A stretch of 57,771 nt of DNA from Clostridia bacterium (GCA_017537245.1 JAFYLD010000010.1:1-57771); one strand, 5' to 3'; counted from the first letter of the stretch, positions 1 through 8,304 are shown. Program-made: numbers and translations. Notes: generated by a model from the sequence alone, not told the origin.

Positions 1-21
1 CATGGTGCCTTATTGAGTTTT

Positions 22-56
22 GGGTTAAATAAAGGGCGCTTACATTGAAGCGCCCT
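22..56 (-). terminator. Intrinsic terminator of the tRNA operon
   Basis: A perfect 9-bp stem (33-41 with 48-56, AGGGCGCTT/AAGCGCCCT) with a 6-nt loop lies just 3' of tRNA-Gly. On the minus strand it is followed by a T-rich tract (TTTATTTAA). It ends the four-gene tRNA transcript. Confidence 0.8.
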
Positions 57-57
57 A

Positions 58-133
58 TGGAGCGGATTACGAGGCTCGAACTCGCTACCTCCACCTTGGC
101 AAGGTGGCGCTCTACCAGATGAGCTAAATCCGC
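58..133 (-). tRNA. tRNA-Gly (anticodon GCC)
   Basis: A 76-nt cloverleaf on the minus strand. The acceptor stem GCGGATT/AATCCGC, discriminator T and encoded CCA (58-60) are visible. The anticodon loop TTGCCAA sits between CCACC and GGTGG, giving anticodon GCC, and the T arm GTTCGAG is normal. It is the last gene of the Val-Asp-Phe-Gly tRNA operon. Confidence 0.95.
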
Positions 134-139
134 ATATAA

Positions 140-215
140 TGGTGCCTCCGGTCGGAATCGAACCAACGACACGGGGATTTTCAGTCCCCTGCTCTACCGA
201 CTGAGCTACAGAGGC
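140..215 (-). tRNA. tRNA-Phe (anticodon GAA)
   Basis: A 76-nt cloverleaf on the minus strand with acceptor GCCTCTG..., anticodon stem GGGGA/TCCCC around loop CTGAAAA (anticodon GAA), T loop GGTTCGATTCC and encoded CCA at 140-142. It lies 6 nt from tRNA-Gly and 3 nt from tRNA-Asp in one transcript. Confidence 0.95.
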
Positions 216-218
216 AAA

Positions 219-295
219 TGGCGACCTGGATGGGGCTCGAACCCACGACCTCTAGCGTGACAGGCTAGCGTTCTAACCAACTGAACTACCAGGCC
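219..295 (-). tRNA. tRNA-Asp (anticodon GTC)
   Basis: A 77-nt cloverleaf on the minus strand. The acceptor GGCCTGG/CCAGGTC has one G-T wobble, the discriminator is G, and CCA is encoded at 219-221. The anticodon stem CTAGC/GCTAG encloses CTGTCAC, giving anticodon GTC. Confidence 0.95.
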
Positions 296-299
296 AAAA

Positions 300-375
300 T
301 GGTGGGAACAACAGGGCTCGAACCTGTGACCCTCTGCTTGTAAGGCAGATGCTCTCCCAGCTGAGCTATGCTCCC
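300..375 (-). tRNA. tRNA-Val (anticodon TAC)
   Basis: A 76-nt cloverleaf on the minus strand. The acceptor GGGAGCA/TGTTCCC contains one G-T wobble, the discriminator is A and CCA is encoded at 300-302. The anticodon loop CTTACAA between TCTGC and GCAGA gives anticodon TAC. It is the promoter-proximal gene of the operon. Confidence 0.95.
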
Positions 376-421
376 ACGAAACGCTGGCTCTGTTAATCGC
401 AACTCACCGGCGACGAACACT

Positions 422-450
422 ATATTAACACAATGAATAACCAATGTCAA
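422..450 (-). promoter_or_regulatory. Sigma-A promoter of the tRNA operon
   Basis: The minus strand shows TTGACA (445-450), a 17-nt spacer and TAATAT (422-427), about 40 nt upstream of tRNA-Val. A long A/T tract (451-480) sits directly upstream of the -35 box and looks like an UP element, as is usual for stable-RNA promoters. Confidence 0.85.
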
Positions 451-478
451 GCATTTTTTTAAAAAATTTTAAAAATTT

Positions 479-1357
479 TTATTTTTGTAAAAACGAGCGA
501 ATTTCGTTGCTGGTAAAAGTATAAACGCTATTACAAAATTGGCATACTGTTTCGGCTTTTTCCATTTCGTTTGCCATTGACTCTAACTCCTCGCGGTTTA
601 GCGATTTTAGCGCGTCTTCAAATCTTTCGCGTGAACAATTACATTTATATGTGGCGTTTTGTTCTTCTAGAACCTCTACCTCAAAACCGTCAAGCGCAAT
701 TTTCACAATTTCTAATATATCCTTACCCTCGTCAAGCAACGTGGTAATTGGCTTCATAACCTTAATATTAGCCTCTAGCCTGTCGATAACCTCATCATAG
801 CCGTAAGCCGCAGGAAGAAGTTGAATAATATAACCGCCCGCAACTCGAACTGTAAGATCGGGATTTACAAGCACACCCAACGCGCAAACTGTAGGTATTT
901 GTTCGCTTACTGCAAAATATGCTGCAATATCCTCGGCAATTTCGCCCGTAGCAATCGGCACAAAGCCGTTGTAAGGCTCTTTCATTCCCAAATCCTTGAT
1001 TACAAACAAGGTGCCGTCGCGACCAACCGCACCGCTAACGTCGAGCTTGCCGTTGGCTTTAAGTGGAATTTCTACCACGGGGTTTACGGCATAACCGCGA
1101 ACGTCGCCCTGATTATCGGCTACCGCTATAATAGCGCCACTAGGACCGTTGCCGTCAATCTTTACCGTAATAGTGCTCTCTTTTCCTTTAAGGGCGTTGC
1201 CCATTAAGGAAGTCGCGGTAAGCAATCTGCCCAAAGCGGCGGTAACCACCGCAGAGGTTTGGTGTAGCTGCTCGGCCTTGGCTACTATATCGGTACTATC
1301 TATCGCAGTTGCCATAACCAATCCGTCAGAGGTTATGCATCTAATTATTTTTCCCAT
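479..1357 (-). CDS. hslO: Hsp33 redox-regulated molecular chaperone
   Basis: 292 residues, the full family length. Hsp33 is a cytosolic holdase activated by oxidative stress, when zinc is lost from four C-terminal cysteines and disulfides form. The zinc site is visible as C-x-C (residues 239/241) and C-x2-C (272/275). The N-terminal part (about 1-230) matches the Hsp33 chaperone core, including GYIIQLLPAA. The ATG start lies 2 nt beyond the methyltransferase stop, so it is the last gene of the dapF-yerC-methyltransferase-hslO transcript. No separate promoter was seen. An A/T-rich tract rather than a clear hairpin follows the stop. Confidence 0.95.
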   Translation of the reverse strand: MGKIIRCITSDGLVMATAIDSTDIVAKAEQLHQTSAVVTAALGRLLTATSLMGNALKGKESTITVKIDGNGPSGAIIAVADNQGDVRGYAVNPVVEIPLKANGKLDVSGAVGRDGTLFVIKDLGMKEPYNGFVPIATGEIAEDIAAYFAVSEQIPTVCALGVLVNPDLTVRVAGGYIIQLLPAAYGYDEVIDRLEANIKVMKPITTLLDEGKDILEIVKIALDGFEVEVLEEQNATYKCNCSRERFEDALKSLNREELESMANEMEKAETVCQFCNSVYTFTSNEIRSFLQK

Positions 1358-1359
1358 TA

Positions 1360-2097
1360 TTAGTTCACTTTCCTTGTAACGTATACCACGCGCTCGGTAG
1401 TATCTGCCGGCGCGGTTTCACTCATATCTTCAAAAATAGCCTCTATCTTTAGTCCCGCTTTTTGTAGCGCGTTTGCAACCTCGCTTTCGGTGTATGCGCG
1501 CTCACAAAAGCTCTCACCCGTGCGGTAATACGCATCGCCCTCGGGCATAAAGAAATCGAGCGTTATCTCAACCACACTTTTTCCGTCGTACTCGTTTTGC
1601 CACACGCAATAAACCTCATCGGTATCGATAACAAAGGTATTATTGCCCAAAACCTCGCGATGCTTATACTCGGTATTAAGGTCAAAGATAAAAAGTCTGT
1701 CCTTTTCGAGAAATAGCGACACGCGCTCTATCGCACGACAAAAACTGTCGTAATCGGTTATATGATTAAGCGAGTCAAGGCAACAAATTGCGCCGTCTAT
1801 CGTGCCGTAGAGGTCGAGCTCGGCGGCATCTTGACAAAGATAGAGAATATCGTTGCCCTCGTCGGCCGATTTTTCACGAGCGACGGACAACATATCATAA
1901 GATATATCAACACCTATGACCGAAACGTTTTTTTGAGCAAAACGATTACTAAACTCACCCGTACCGCAGGCCAAATCCAGCATAAGGGTAGGCGCGCGGT
2001 CAAACTTTTTAAAAAGTGAGTATAGATATTCTGTTCTGGCGTCATAATCCACGTCACCCATCAAGGCGTCGTAGTTGTAGGCGAAATCGTTATACAT
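1360..2097 (-). CDS. Class I SAM-dependent methyltransferase
   Basis: 245 residues from the ATG at 2097. It is a Rossmann-fold methyltransferase with motif I LDLACGTGEF at about residues 40-49 and the acidic GVDIS loop after it. The substrate cannot be inferred. The frame also opens at a TTG at 2112, but relatives of this small-molecule/protein methyltransferase group characteristically begin M-Y-x-x-F-A-x-x-Y-D, which favours the ATG. Shine-Dalgarno evidence is weak for both. It overlaps the end of yerC by 8 nt, so the genes are translationally coupled, and is followed after 2 nt by hslO. Confidence 0.85.
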   Translation of the reverse strand: MYNDFAYNYDALMGDVDYDARTEYLYSLFKKFDRAPTLMLDLACGTGEFSNRFAQKNVSVIGVDISYDMLSVAREKSADEGNDILYLCQDAAELDLYGTIDGAICCLDSLNHITDYDSFCRAIERVSLFLEKDRLFIFDLNTEYKHREVLGNNTFVIDTDEVYCVWQNEYDGKSVVEITLDFFMPEGDAYYRTGESFCERAYTESEVANALQKAGLKIEAIFEDMSETAPADTTERVVYVTRKVN

Positions 2098-2362
2098 TTT
2101 TGAGTCTTTCAAGCACTAGCTTGCTACCCTTACTCATAGTGCGATTTACACGGCTGATAGTAGCGGTAGAAGCGCCTGTTTCTTCAACGATATCGTTATA
2201 AATACTGCCTTCGCTCAACATTTTTGCCACTGCAAAACGCTGTGCGATAGACTTGATTTCCTTTGGAGTGCAAAGGTCCTCAAACAAGTGTTGGCATTCT
2301 TCCTCTGATTTTAGTGTCATTACTGCGCTATAGAGAAGTTTTGAAAAATCTTTGTCTGCCAT
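2090..2362 (-). CDS. yerC: YerC/YecD family TrpR-like DNA-binding protein
   Basis: 90 residues, all one TrpR-type helical domain. The helix-turn-helix is in the second half (IYNDIVEETGASTATISRVNR). Family members are small predicted transcription regulators, common in Firmicutes, with no firmly known effector. It starts 18 nt after the dapF stop and overlaps the methyltransferase start, so it is in the middle of the operon. Whether it acts on this operon cannot be told from the sequence. Confidence 0.85.
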   Translation of the reverse strand: MADKDFSKLLYSAVMTLKSEEECQHLFEDLCTPKEIKSIAQRFAVAKMLSEGSIYNDIVEETGASTATISRVNRTMSKGSKLVLERLKNV

Positions 2363-2380
2363 AATTATATACCCCTTGAA

Positions 2381-3226
2381 TTAATATTCATAAATTCCGT
2401 CAAAAACTTTGGTAGCTCCGCCACGCATAAATACCGTGCCGTCGCTAGAGTAGGTTATAAACAAATCGCCACCAACAAGATGAACTGTGATTTCACAGTC
2501 GTGTTTGCAGTAACCGTTTACCACCGCCGCAACTGCCGCAGCGCACGCGCCCGTACCACAGGCAAAGGTCTCACCGCTGCCGCGTTCCCACACGCGCATT
2601 TGCAAGGTGTTTTCATCAATTACGCGAATAAACTCGGTATTTACCTGCTCGGGAAACATTTCGTGATGCTCGAAATGAGGCCCGATTTTTTGGAGATTAA
2701 GGTTGTCTATATCCTCACAAAAAGTAACCGCGTGCGGATTACCCATTGATACGGCCGTTATATCATATTCGGCGTTATTTACCGTAATGGTAGTGTCTAT
2801 TATCGACTCGCAATCGGCAATAGCGGGTATTTTTTCGGGGCTGAATTCTGCCTTGCCCATATCTACCGTTATTGTATCTGCAAGACCGTCTTTATCGGTA
2901 ATTTTAAGTATTTTTATGCCACTTAACGTTTCGATGGTTATTGTATCCTTGTGGGCAATGCCGTTATCGTAAACAAACTTACCCACGCAACGAACACCGT
3001 TACCGCACATTTTACCCTCACTACCGTCGAGATTAAACATACGCATTTTTGCGTCGGCTACGTCTGACGGGCAAATGAGTATTACACCGTCGGCGCCAAC
3101 GCTAAAACGTCTGGGCGACATTTTAACCGCCAATTCGCTTGGGTTATCTATTTCTTGCTCGAAGCAATTAATATACACGTAATCGTTGCCGATGCCGTGC
3201 ATTTTGGTAAACTTAACTTGTGGCAC
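2381..3226 (-). CDS. dapF: Diaminopimelate epimerase
   Basis: 281 residues. It interconverts LL- and meso-diaminopimelate for lysine and peptidoglycan synthesis in the cytosol. The two catalytic cysteines are in MCGNGVRC (Cys74) and ACGTGACAA (Cys223), and the N-terminal FTKMHGIGNDYV motif is present. The start is GTG at 3226 with GGCGGTGG close upstream. It is the first gene of the dapF-yerC-methyltransferase-hslO operon, and its promoter overlaps a terminator hairpin (3240-3301). Confidence 0.96.
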   Translation of the reverse strand: MPQVKFTKMHGIGNDYVYINCFEQEIDNPSELAVKMSPRRFSVGADGVILICPSDVADAKMRMFNLDGSEGKMCGNGVRCVGKFVYDNGIAHKDTITIETLSGIKILKITDKDGLADTITVDMGKAEFSPEKIPAIADCESIIDTTITVNNAEYDITAVSMGNPHAVTFCEDIDNLNLQKIGPHFEHHEMFPEQVNTEFIRVIDENTLQMRVWERGSGETFACGTGACAAAVAAVVNGYCKHDCEITVHLVGGDLFITYSSDGTVFMRGGATKVFDGIYEY

Positions 3227-3239
3227 ACTACCACCGCCT

Positions 3240-3273
3240 AAAAAAATAAAGATTGGCTATACGCCAACCTTTA
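3240..3273 (-). terminator. Terminator hairpin between the dapF promoter and gene
   Basis: On the minus strand an 11-bp stem (TAAAGGTTGGC, 3263-3273, with GCCAATCTTTA, 3247-3257, one G-T pair) and a 5-nt loop are followed by TTTTTTT. It shares its outermost base with the dapF -10 box, so RNA started at that promoter would contain only part of the 5' arm. Its natural job is probably to stop transcripts coming from the zinc-ribbon gene upstream. Confidence 0.65.
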
Positions 3274-3301
3274 TTATAAGTTATAGTAAAATCAAAGTCA
3301 A
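3273..3301 (-). promoter_or_regulatory. Sigma-A promoter of the dapF operon
   Basis: Minus-strand TTGACT (3296-3301), 17-nt spacer, TATAAT (3273-3278). It lies about 45 nt upstream of the dapF GTG and drives dapF-yerC-methyltransferase-hslO. Confidence 0.8.
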
Positions 3302-3312
3302 CAAAAAACTAG

Positions 3313-3587
3313 AGGCTGACGAGCGTTGAATTCGTCACGCCTGACAAACAATAATTTTCTGTTTTTTCTTGCCTCATCACTTGTAATATGATAGTATTAC
3401 TGCATTCTTCGGCTTAACCTCTCCAAAAAATTCTTTGTTTGTCAGGTCAAAGAGTTTTTCTCGGCCATCTTTTGATGAAAGGCGAAGCGTGCGATTTGCA
3501 GTAAGGCTTTTGCCTTACAAAAATAAACGCAAGAAAGGCATTAAAAGTGGCAAGCAAAACCGTAACAGATTCAACACTCGTTAGCCT
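3313..3587. mobile_element. 275-bp MITE-like element with terminal inverted repeats
   Basis: The two ends are imperfect inverted repeats: left 3313-3339 (begins AGGCTGACGAGCGTTGAAT) and right 3561-3587 read in reverse (begins AGGCTAACGAGTGTTGAAT). Over 26 compared positions there are 5 differences, all transitions. Inside are a second inverted repeat (CCTGACAAACA 3340-3350 with TGTTTGTCAGG 3436-3446) and a 7-bp hairpin (3501-3518). No transposase is encoded. A minus-strand frame from ATG 3468 reads a basic peptide broken by TGA and TAA stops, possibly a relic. No clear target-site duplication was found. Confidence 0.55.
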
Positions 3588-3993
3588 ATGCTTTAAAGAC
3601 ATAAACCTTGAATTCGTTTTTGCATTTTGGGCAACGAGCTGTATGCTTGCCTTTTTTACGTGGAAGTCGCAACACCGCCTTGCAACGAGGGCATTTTTTA
3701 TACACGTGGTTATAGTCGGCTTTTCGCTGACGTCGAATGCCCATTTTGTATTTAATACCCATTCGGATTTTGCCGAAAAACTCGTTTTCTTTGCGACGAG
3801 CCGATACGTTGTGCGACAAAAATCTAAAAATCGCGTAGGCGGTTAAAGTATATACCACCATTTGTAACCACACCGCGCGTACAAAACAGTTACTTAGCGC
3901 CAACACCGACGCTACACCAAACAAAATATAAAATAATCGGTCTGCGCCGTAACAACGGCTAAAAAATTGCATAAGTTTATATCTAAAATTCAT
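3586..3993 (-). CDS. Membrane protein with C-terminal zinc ribbon
   Basis: 135 residues. Two hydrophobic segments (about residues 20-38 and 44-60) are followed by a basic region and a zinc-ribbon-like C-terminus: CPRC (about 101-104) and CPKC (about 121-124) set in lysine/arginine. No function is known to me. The ATG at 3993 has GAGGT 7 nt upstream. The TAG stop overlaps the right end of the inverted-repeat element at 3313-3587, so the present C-terminus may have been set by that element. It is divergent from yifB. Confidence 0.7.
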   Translation of the reverse strand: MNFRYKLMQFFSRCYGADRLFYILFGVASVLALSNCFVRAVWLQMVVYTLTAYAIFRFLSHNVSARRKENEFFGKIRMGIKYKMGIRRQRKADYNHVYKKCPRCKAVLRLPRKKGKHTARCPKCKNEFKVYVFKA

Positions 3994-4063
3994 TTTTATT
4001 ACCTCTTTCTTACATATTATATACCCCTTGTCAATAGCATTTGTGAACTTAAAATTAAAGTTT

Positions 4064-4092
4064 TTGCATTATTAGGTAAAATATGTTACAAT
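4064..4092 (+). promoter_or_regulatory. Sigma-A promoter of yifB
   Basis: TTGCAT (4064-4069), 17-nt spacer, TACAAT (4087-4092), placing the start of transcription near 4099, about 27 nt before the ATG. Confidence 0.65.
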
Positions 4093-4125
4093 ACAGTTAA
4101 AATATACTTATGGGGTTTGAAATTT

Positions 4126-5649
4126 ATGTTTTCGATGGTTAAAAGCGTAGGAATTTTTGGACTTAATTCATACATGCTTGAAATAGAAGCCGACGTTTCT
4201 AGCGGCATGCCGTCTTTTGACGTGGTAGGTCTTCCCGATACGGCGGTAAAAGAATCGCGCGACAGAGTTCGTGCCGCTATCAAAAACTGTGGCTTTACCT
4301 TTCCTACGGGCAGAATCACTGTGAATCTTGCCCCTGCCGACAAGAAAAAGGAAGGCGCGGTTTACGATCTGCCTATACTAACCTCTATACTAATAGCATC
4401 AAAACAATTAGAGTGCGACACACGAGATTGCGCATTTTTGGGCGAAGTATCGCTTGATGGTCAAGTCCGCAGTATAAACGGTGTTCTCGCGATGGTTATA
4501 ACTGCAAAACAAAGCGGTATTCGTGATATATACGTGCCACTTGAAAACGCTACCGAAGGCGCCGCTGTCGAAGGCATAAACGTTTATGGTATTAAAAACA
4601 TTAAAGAGCTTATAGAACATCTAACAGGATTTACCCCACTCACCAAAGCCGAACCCGTTCCGCCACAAGAAACGCTAATAAACGCTATGCTCGATTTTAG
4701 CGAAGTAAAAGGTCAAGTTATGGCCAAAAAGGCGCTCGAAATTGCGGCGGCAGGCGGACACAACCTGTTGATGATTGGTCCTCCAGGTTCGGGCAAAAGC
4801 ATGCTTGCAAAAAGACTGCCTACAATACTACCGCCAATGACCTTTGACGAGTCGATAGAAACAACCAAAATTCACTCGGTAGCGGGTAGTCTTGACAAAA
4901 ACCATCCTATCGTTACTACGCGTCCTTTCCGCTCACCACACCACACGATATCATCGGTTGGTCTTTCGGGCGGTGGCACAGTACCAAAACCTGGCGAAAT
5001 ATCGATGGCGCATAATGGCGTGCTATTTTTAGACGAATTACCCGAATTTAAGCGCGACGCTATGGAGGCTTTGCGCCAACCGCTAGAAGATGGCACAGTA
5101 ACTGTTACCCGCGCATCGGGTAGCGTTACCTACCCTAGCAACATTATACTTATTGCCGCTATGAACCCATGCCCTTGCGGATATTATGGTCACCCGACAA
5201 AAGCGTGCACCTGTTCACAAAACGCGGTACATAAATACCTAAATCGCATATCAGGTCCACTACTAGACCGACTTGATTTACACATTGAAGTGCCACCCGT
5301 TGACTACAAAGCGCTTGCGGACAAGGCGCCCGGCGAATCGTCGGCGCAAATTCGCGAACGCGTAACAAAGGCTCGCGAAATGCAGGTAGAAAGATACAAG
5401 GGCACGGGTATTACTTGTAATGCGCAGCTTACCCCTTCTCTACTTAGAAAGCACTGCGTGATGACTGACGAGGCTAGCGCATATTTGAGCCGCAGTTTCG
5501 ACGCTATGGGACTATCGGCTCGTGCGTACGACCGAATCTTGAAGGTAGCGCGAACCATCGCCGACCTTAAAGGCAACAATGAAATTCAAAAAGAAGATAT
5601 CGGTACAGCACTTCGTTTTAGAAGTCTAGATAGAAAATACTGGGAATAG
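4126..5649 (+). CDS. yifB: YifB/ComM family Mg-chelatase-like AAA+ ATPase
   Basis: 507 residues. Domains in order: an N-terminal ChlI-like domain (about 1-165, AxxxGLPDTAVKESRDRV), an AAA+ Mg-chelatase domain with Walker A GPPGSGKS (about 217-224), a Cys-rich insert CPCGYYGHPTKACTC and a C-terminal helical domain. ComM, a family member, is a helicase that promotes branch migration during natural transformation; the Firmicutes role is less clear. The frame is open further upstream to 3967, but that part lies before the promoter and codes for an unrelated hydrophobic stretch. The ATG at 4126 has GGGG 10 nt upstream. It is monocistronic and ends at a bidirectional terminator. Confidence 0.93.
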   Translation: MFSMVKSVGIFGLNSYMLEIEADVSSGMPSFDVVGLPDTAVKESRDRVRAAIKNCGFTFPTGRITVNLAPADKKKEGAVYDLPILTSILIASKQLECDTRDCAFLGEVSLDGQVRSINGVLAMVITAKQSGIRDIYVPLENATEGAAVEGINVYGIKNIKELIEHLTGFTPLTKAEPVPPQETLINAMLDFSEVKGQVMAKKALEIAAAGGHNLLMIGPPGSGKSMLAKRLPTILPPMTFDESIETTKIHSVAGSLDKNHPIVTTRPFRSPHHTISSVGLSGGGTVPKPGEISMAHNGVLFLDELPEFKRDAMEALRQPLEDGTVTVTRASGSVTYPSNIILIAAMNPCPCGYYGHPTKACTCSQNAVHKYLNRISGPLLDRLDLHIEVPPVDYKALADKAPGESSAQIRERVTKAREMQVERYKGTGITCNAQLTPSLLRKHCVMTDEASAYLSRSFDAMGLSARAYDRILKVARTIADLKGNNEIQKEDIGTALRFRSLDRKYWE

Positions 5650-5654
5650 AAGAA

Positions 5655-5684
5655 AGAACCTGCTAAATTTAGCAGGTTCTTTTA
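5655..5684. terminator. Bidirectional terminator between yifB and the AI-2E-type permease gene
   Basis: A 10-bp perfect stem AGAACCTGCT (5655-5664) / AGCAGGTTCT (5671-5680), loop AAATTT, followed by TTTT on the plus strand and by TTCTTCT on the minus strand. It serves two convergent genes. Confidence 0.8.
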
Positions 5685-5686
5685 AG

Positions 5687-6964
5687 TTATTCAGACTTTA
5701 TTTCTATTACTTCTTTTTGTGTTGGTTCTTCTGTTTTTAAGGCTTGTTTGTTTACGTACTCTCTAAACAATGCGTAAACAACCGAGCAAACAGGAACACT
5801 AAACAACATACCCCAAACGCCGAATAATCCGCCGCCAATGGTTACTGCCGCAAGCACCAAAACGCCAGGCAAGCCTACCGATTTACCAACAACCCTTGGG
5901 TAAATTAGATTTGACTCTAGTTGTTGTAGCACTATCATAAACACGACAAACCAAATCGCCATCATAGGATCTTCAAGCAATATCAAAAACGCACCAATGC
6001 CGGCGCTGATTAGCGCGCCAAAAATTGGGATTAAAGCCATAAATCCAACTATTACCGATATGATGCCTGCGTTTGGCATACCAAAAATCACCATACCGAT
6101 TAAGCATAGCACGCCCAACAGACAAGCCTCGGTAAGTTGTCCTGTAATAAAACCAGTGAAAGCATCGTTAGCAAGAGAAGAAACTCTAAATAAACGATTG
6201 GCGTGTTTTGGTTTTAAAATTGCGTTAATTGCTTTTTGGCATTGTGCGCCAAATTTTTCTTTTTGCGCGAGCAAATAAGCCGCAAAAACAAAACCTAAGC
6301 AAACGTCAATTAATATAACAAACAAACTAGCGGTCGTGTTGAAAATTGCCTTACCCGAACTGAATAAAAAATCCTTATTAACGGGTGTCTTGCCGGATTC
6401 GGTCTTTTGCGAATCTTTTCCTTCGGTTTGTGTGTTTGTCGCCTCTTTATCATCAACAATATTGTCTGTCCATGGAGGAAGTTCAATATTGTATTCGGCA
6501 AAGAAGTCGGCCGTATCGTTATAGCCTTCTTCCACGATTTTAGTATACGTTGGAATTTTGTTTACAAAAGAAACTACTGTATTGCTTACCGCAGGGACTA
6601 GCATAAACAATATTGCGCATATAACGCTAATAAACAACAGAAAACTTGTAAACAAGCAAACCGGACGTTTTAGTTTAGTGGTAACTTTTTTGTTTTTTTG
6701 TCTGCGCCATATAAAATCCCAAAAGCGCTCAATAGGGCGCAAAATAAGGTTGATTATGTACGCCAAAACAAAACCTATAATTATTGGTAGCAATACGTTT
6801 ACTACCGATTTGATAACAGAGAGTATGCTGCTAGGTTTTGCCACTACCGCATATACAAGCGCGATAATAATCGCTATCGCAAAAACGTATAGCAATAATT
6901 TTCGGTTTAAGGGCAAAGAAATTTTGATTTTGTCTTCGCTATTTGAAGTGTTTTTATCCTTCAT
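5687..6964 (-). CDS. AI-2E family transporter (PerM/YtvI type permease)
   Basis: 425 residues with about eight hydrophobic segments, a soluble loop of low complexity at about residues 150-190 (probably outside) and the family's C-terminal FGVWGMLFSVPVCSVVYALFRE. Members include TqsA and Na+/H+ antiporters; the true substrate cannot be told from the sequence. The ATG at 6964 is 2 nt from the stop of the HlyC-type gene, so the two are co-transcribed. Confidence 0.85.
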   Translation of the reverse strand: MKDKNTSNSEDKIKISLPLNRKLLLYVFAIAIIIALVYAVVAKPSSILSVIKSVVNVLLPIIIGFVLAYIINLILRPIERFWDFIWRRQKNKKVTTKLKRPVCLFTSFLLFISVICAILFMLVPAVSNTVVSFVNKIPTYTKIVEEGYNDTADFFAEYNIELPPWTDNIVDDKEATNTQTEGKDSQKTESGKTPVNKDFLFSSGKAIFNTTASLFVILIDVCLGFVFAAYLLAQKEKFGAQCQKAINAILKPKHANRLFRVSSLANDAFTGFITGQLTEACLLGVLCLIGMVIFGMPNAGIISVIVGFMALIPIFGALISAGIGAFLILLEDPMMAIWFVVFMIVLQQLESNLIYPRVVGKSVGLPGVLVLAAVTIGGGLFGVWGMLFSVPVCSVVYALFREYVNKQALKTEEPTQKEVIEIKSE

Positions 6965-6966
6965 TA

Positions 6967-8229
6967 TTATTCCTTCTCTTCTTCCTCGGTCAAATCGTGC
7001 TTTTCTACCTTTATGGTAGCCGCGCGGTGAGAATCAACCTCGGTAACGGTAACTAATAAATTTTCAAAGGTAAAGCTATCGTTTATATCAGGTATATTAC
7101 CGATTTGTTCGGCAACCCAACCGCCGACAGACACGCTATCAGACTCGGTTTTGATATCAAACTCTTCGCAAAAATCGTCAAGATTCATATTGCAATCGAT
7201 AACAAAGTTGTTTTCGTCAAGCTCTTTAAACTCTTCAACAACAACGTCGTGCTCGTCCCAAATTTCGCCAACAAGCTGCTCGAGTATATCTTCCATTGTA
7301 ACAATACCGAGTGTGCCGCCGTATTCGTCAACCACAACTGCAATATGTGATTTTTCTTTTTGAAGTTTTTTAAGCAAATCGTCAGCCATTTCAGACTGAT
7401 GAACAAAAAGCACGGGAGAAATTATATCTTTGATCGGCTCGGTTGTAACACCGCTGCCAACGTAAAAGTCTTTTTGGTGGATTACACCAACAATGTTATC
7501 GATATTGTCCTCGTATACGGGTATACGTGAAAAGCGAGTTTCGGTAAATTTTTGTGCAATTTCCTTTTTTGCCGCGTCAATAGGCAACGCCTCTAGGTCA
7601 ACACGGTGGGTAAGTATATCTTCTGCCTTAAGATCTGAAAATTCAATAGCATTTCTAAGAAGATCGCCCTCGTCGGTGTCGATATCGCCTTCTTGCTCGG
7701 CTTCTTCAACCATTAATAGCAATTCTTCTTGCGCCATATTTTCATCTTCTTCGTCCTCTTTAACGCGAACGATAAGGTCAACCAATTTTTTCCAGAGCGA
7801 GAAAATAAAATTAAGTGGCATCAAAATCCATATAAAACTACGAATAAGCGGTGCCGAGAACATTGCAAACTTTTCGGGAAAATCGTTAGCAAGACTCTTT
7901 GGTGTGATCTCACCAAAAATAAGAACTGCAACGGTAATAACAACAGTCGAAACCGTAGCACCCAACTCTTCGTCTTTAAGTTGTTGTGTAAAGACGATAG
8001 TGCCGAGTGATGCCAAAAGTATATTCACTATGTTATTACCAATAAGTATTGTAGAAATTAGTCTATCGTACTTTTCTGCGAGTCCTAATGCCAATTCTGC
8101 CTTTTTGTTGCCTTTTTCGGCCAGTGCACGAAGTCGTGTTTTATTTGCGCACGAAAAGGCCGTTTCGGTAGCCGAAAAATATGCCGAACCAATAAGGCAA
8201 ATCGCCATTATTATAATATACGTTGTCAT
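6967..8229 (-). CDS. HlyC/CorC (CNNM-type) membrane protein with CBS pair
   Basis: 420 residues. DUF21 transmembrane domain (about 1-140), cytosolic CBS pair (about 200-330) and C-terminal CorC_HlyC domain (about 340-410). Family members are often annotated hemolysin C, but the better-studied ones (Bacillus YhdP/MpfA, eukaryotic CNNM) act in Mg2+ efflux. The ATG at 8229 has AAGGAG 11 nt upstream. The transcript starts about 218 nt upstream and carries a short acidic ORF and a terminator (8305-8408), suggesting attenuation. The permease follows after 2 nt. Confidence 0.9.
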   Translation of the reverse strand: MTTYIIIMAICLIGSAYFSATETAFSCANKTRLRALAEKGNKKAELALGLAEKYDRLISTILIGNNIVNILLASLGTIVFTQQLKDEELGATVSTVVITVAVLIFGEITPKSLANDFPEKFAMFSAPLIRSFIWILMPLNFIFSLWKKLVDLIVRVKEDEEDENMAQEELLLMVEEAEQEGDIDTDEGDLLRNAIEFSDLKAEDILTHRVDLEALPIDAAKKEIAQKFTETRFSRIPVYEDNIDNIVGVIHQKDFYVGSGVTTEPIKDIISPVLFVHQSEMADDLLKKLQKEKSHIAVVVDEYGGTLGIVTMEDILEQLVGEIWDEHDVVVEEFKELDENNFVIDCNMNLDDFCEEFDIKTESDSVSVGGWVAEQIGNIPDINDSFTFENLLVTVTEVDSHRAATIKVEKHDLTEEEEKE

Positions 8230-8304
8230 TTTTGATTTTACTCCTTAAATAATACCTTTTATAAATTTTCTATATTTTCGTAAGTTTTAACTCTTTTTAG
8301 ACGC

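Noticed and set aside
1-12. TGGTGCC near the left edge as the 3' end of another tRNA
   Set aside because: On the minus strand the body of such a tRNA would overlap the terminator and tRNA-Gly.
3313-3587. Protein-coding gene in the inverted-repeat element
   Set aside because: Both strands are broken by stops; the best minus-strand frame from 3468 stops after eight codons. At most it is a relic.
3967-4125. A 53-residue N-terminal extension of YifB
   Set aside because: It lies upstream of the promoter at 4064-4092 and codes for a hydrophobic stretch that the family lacks.
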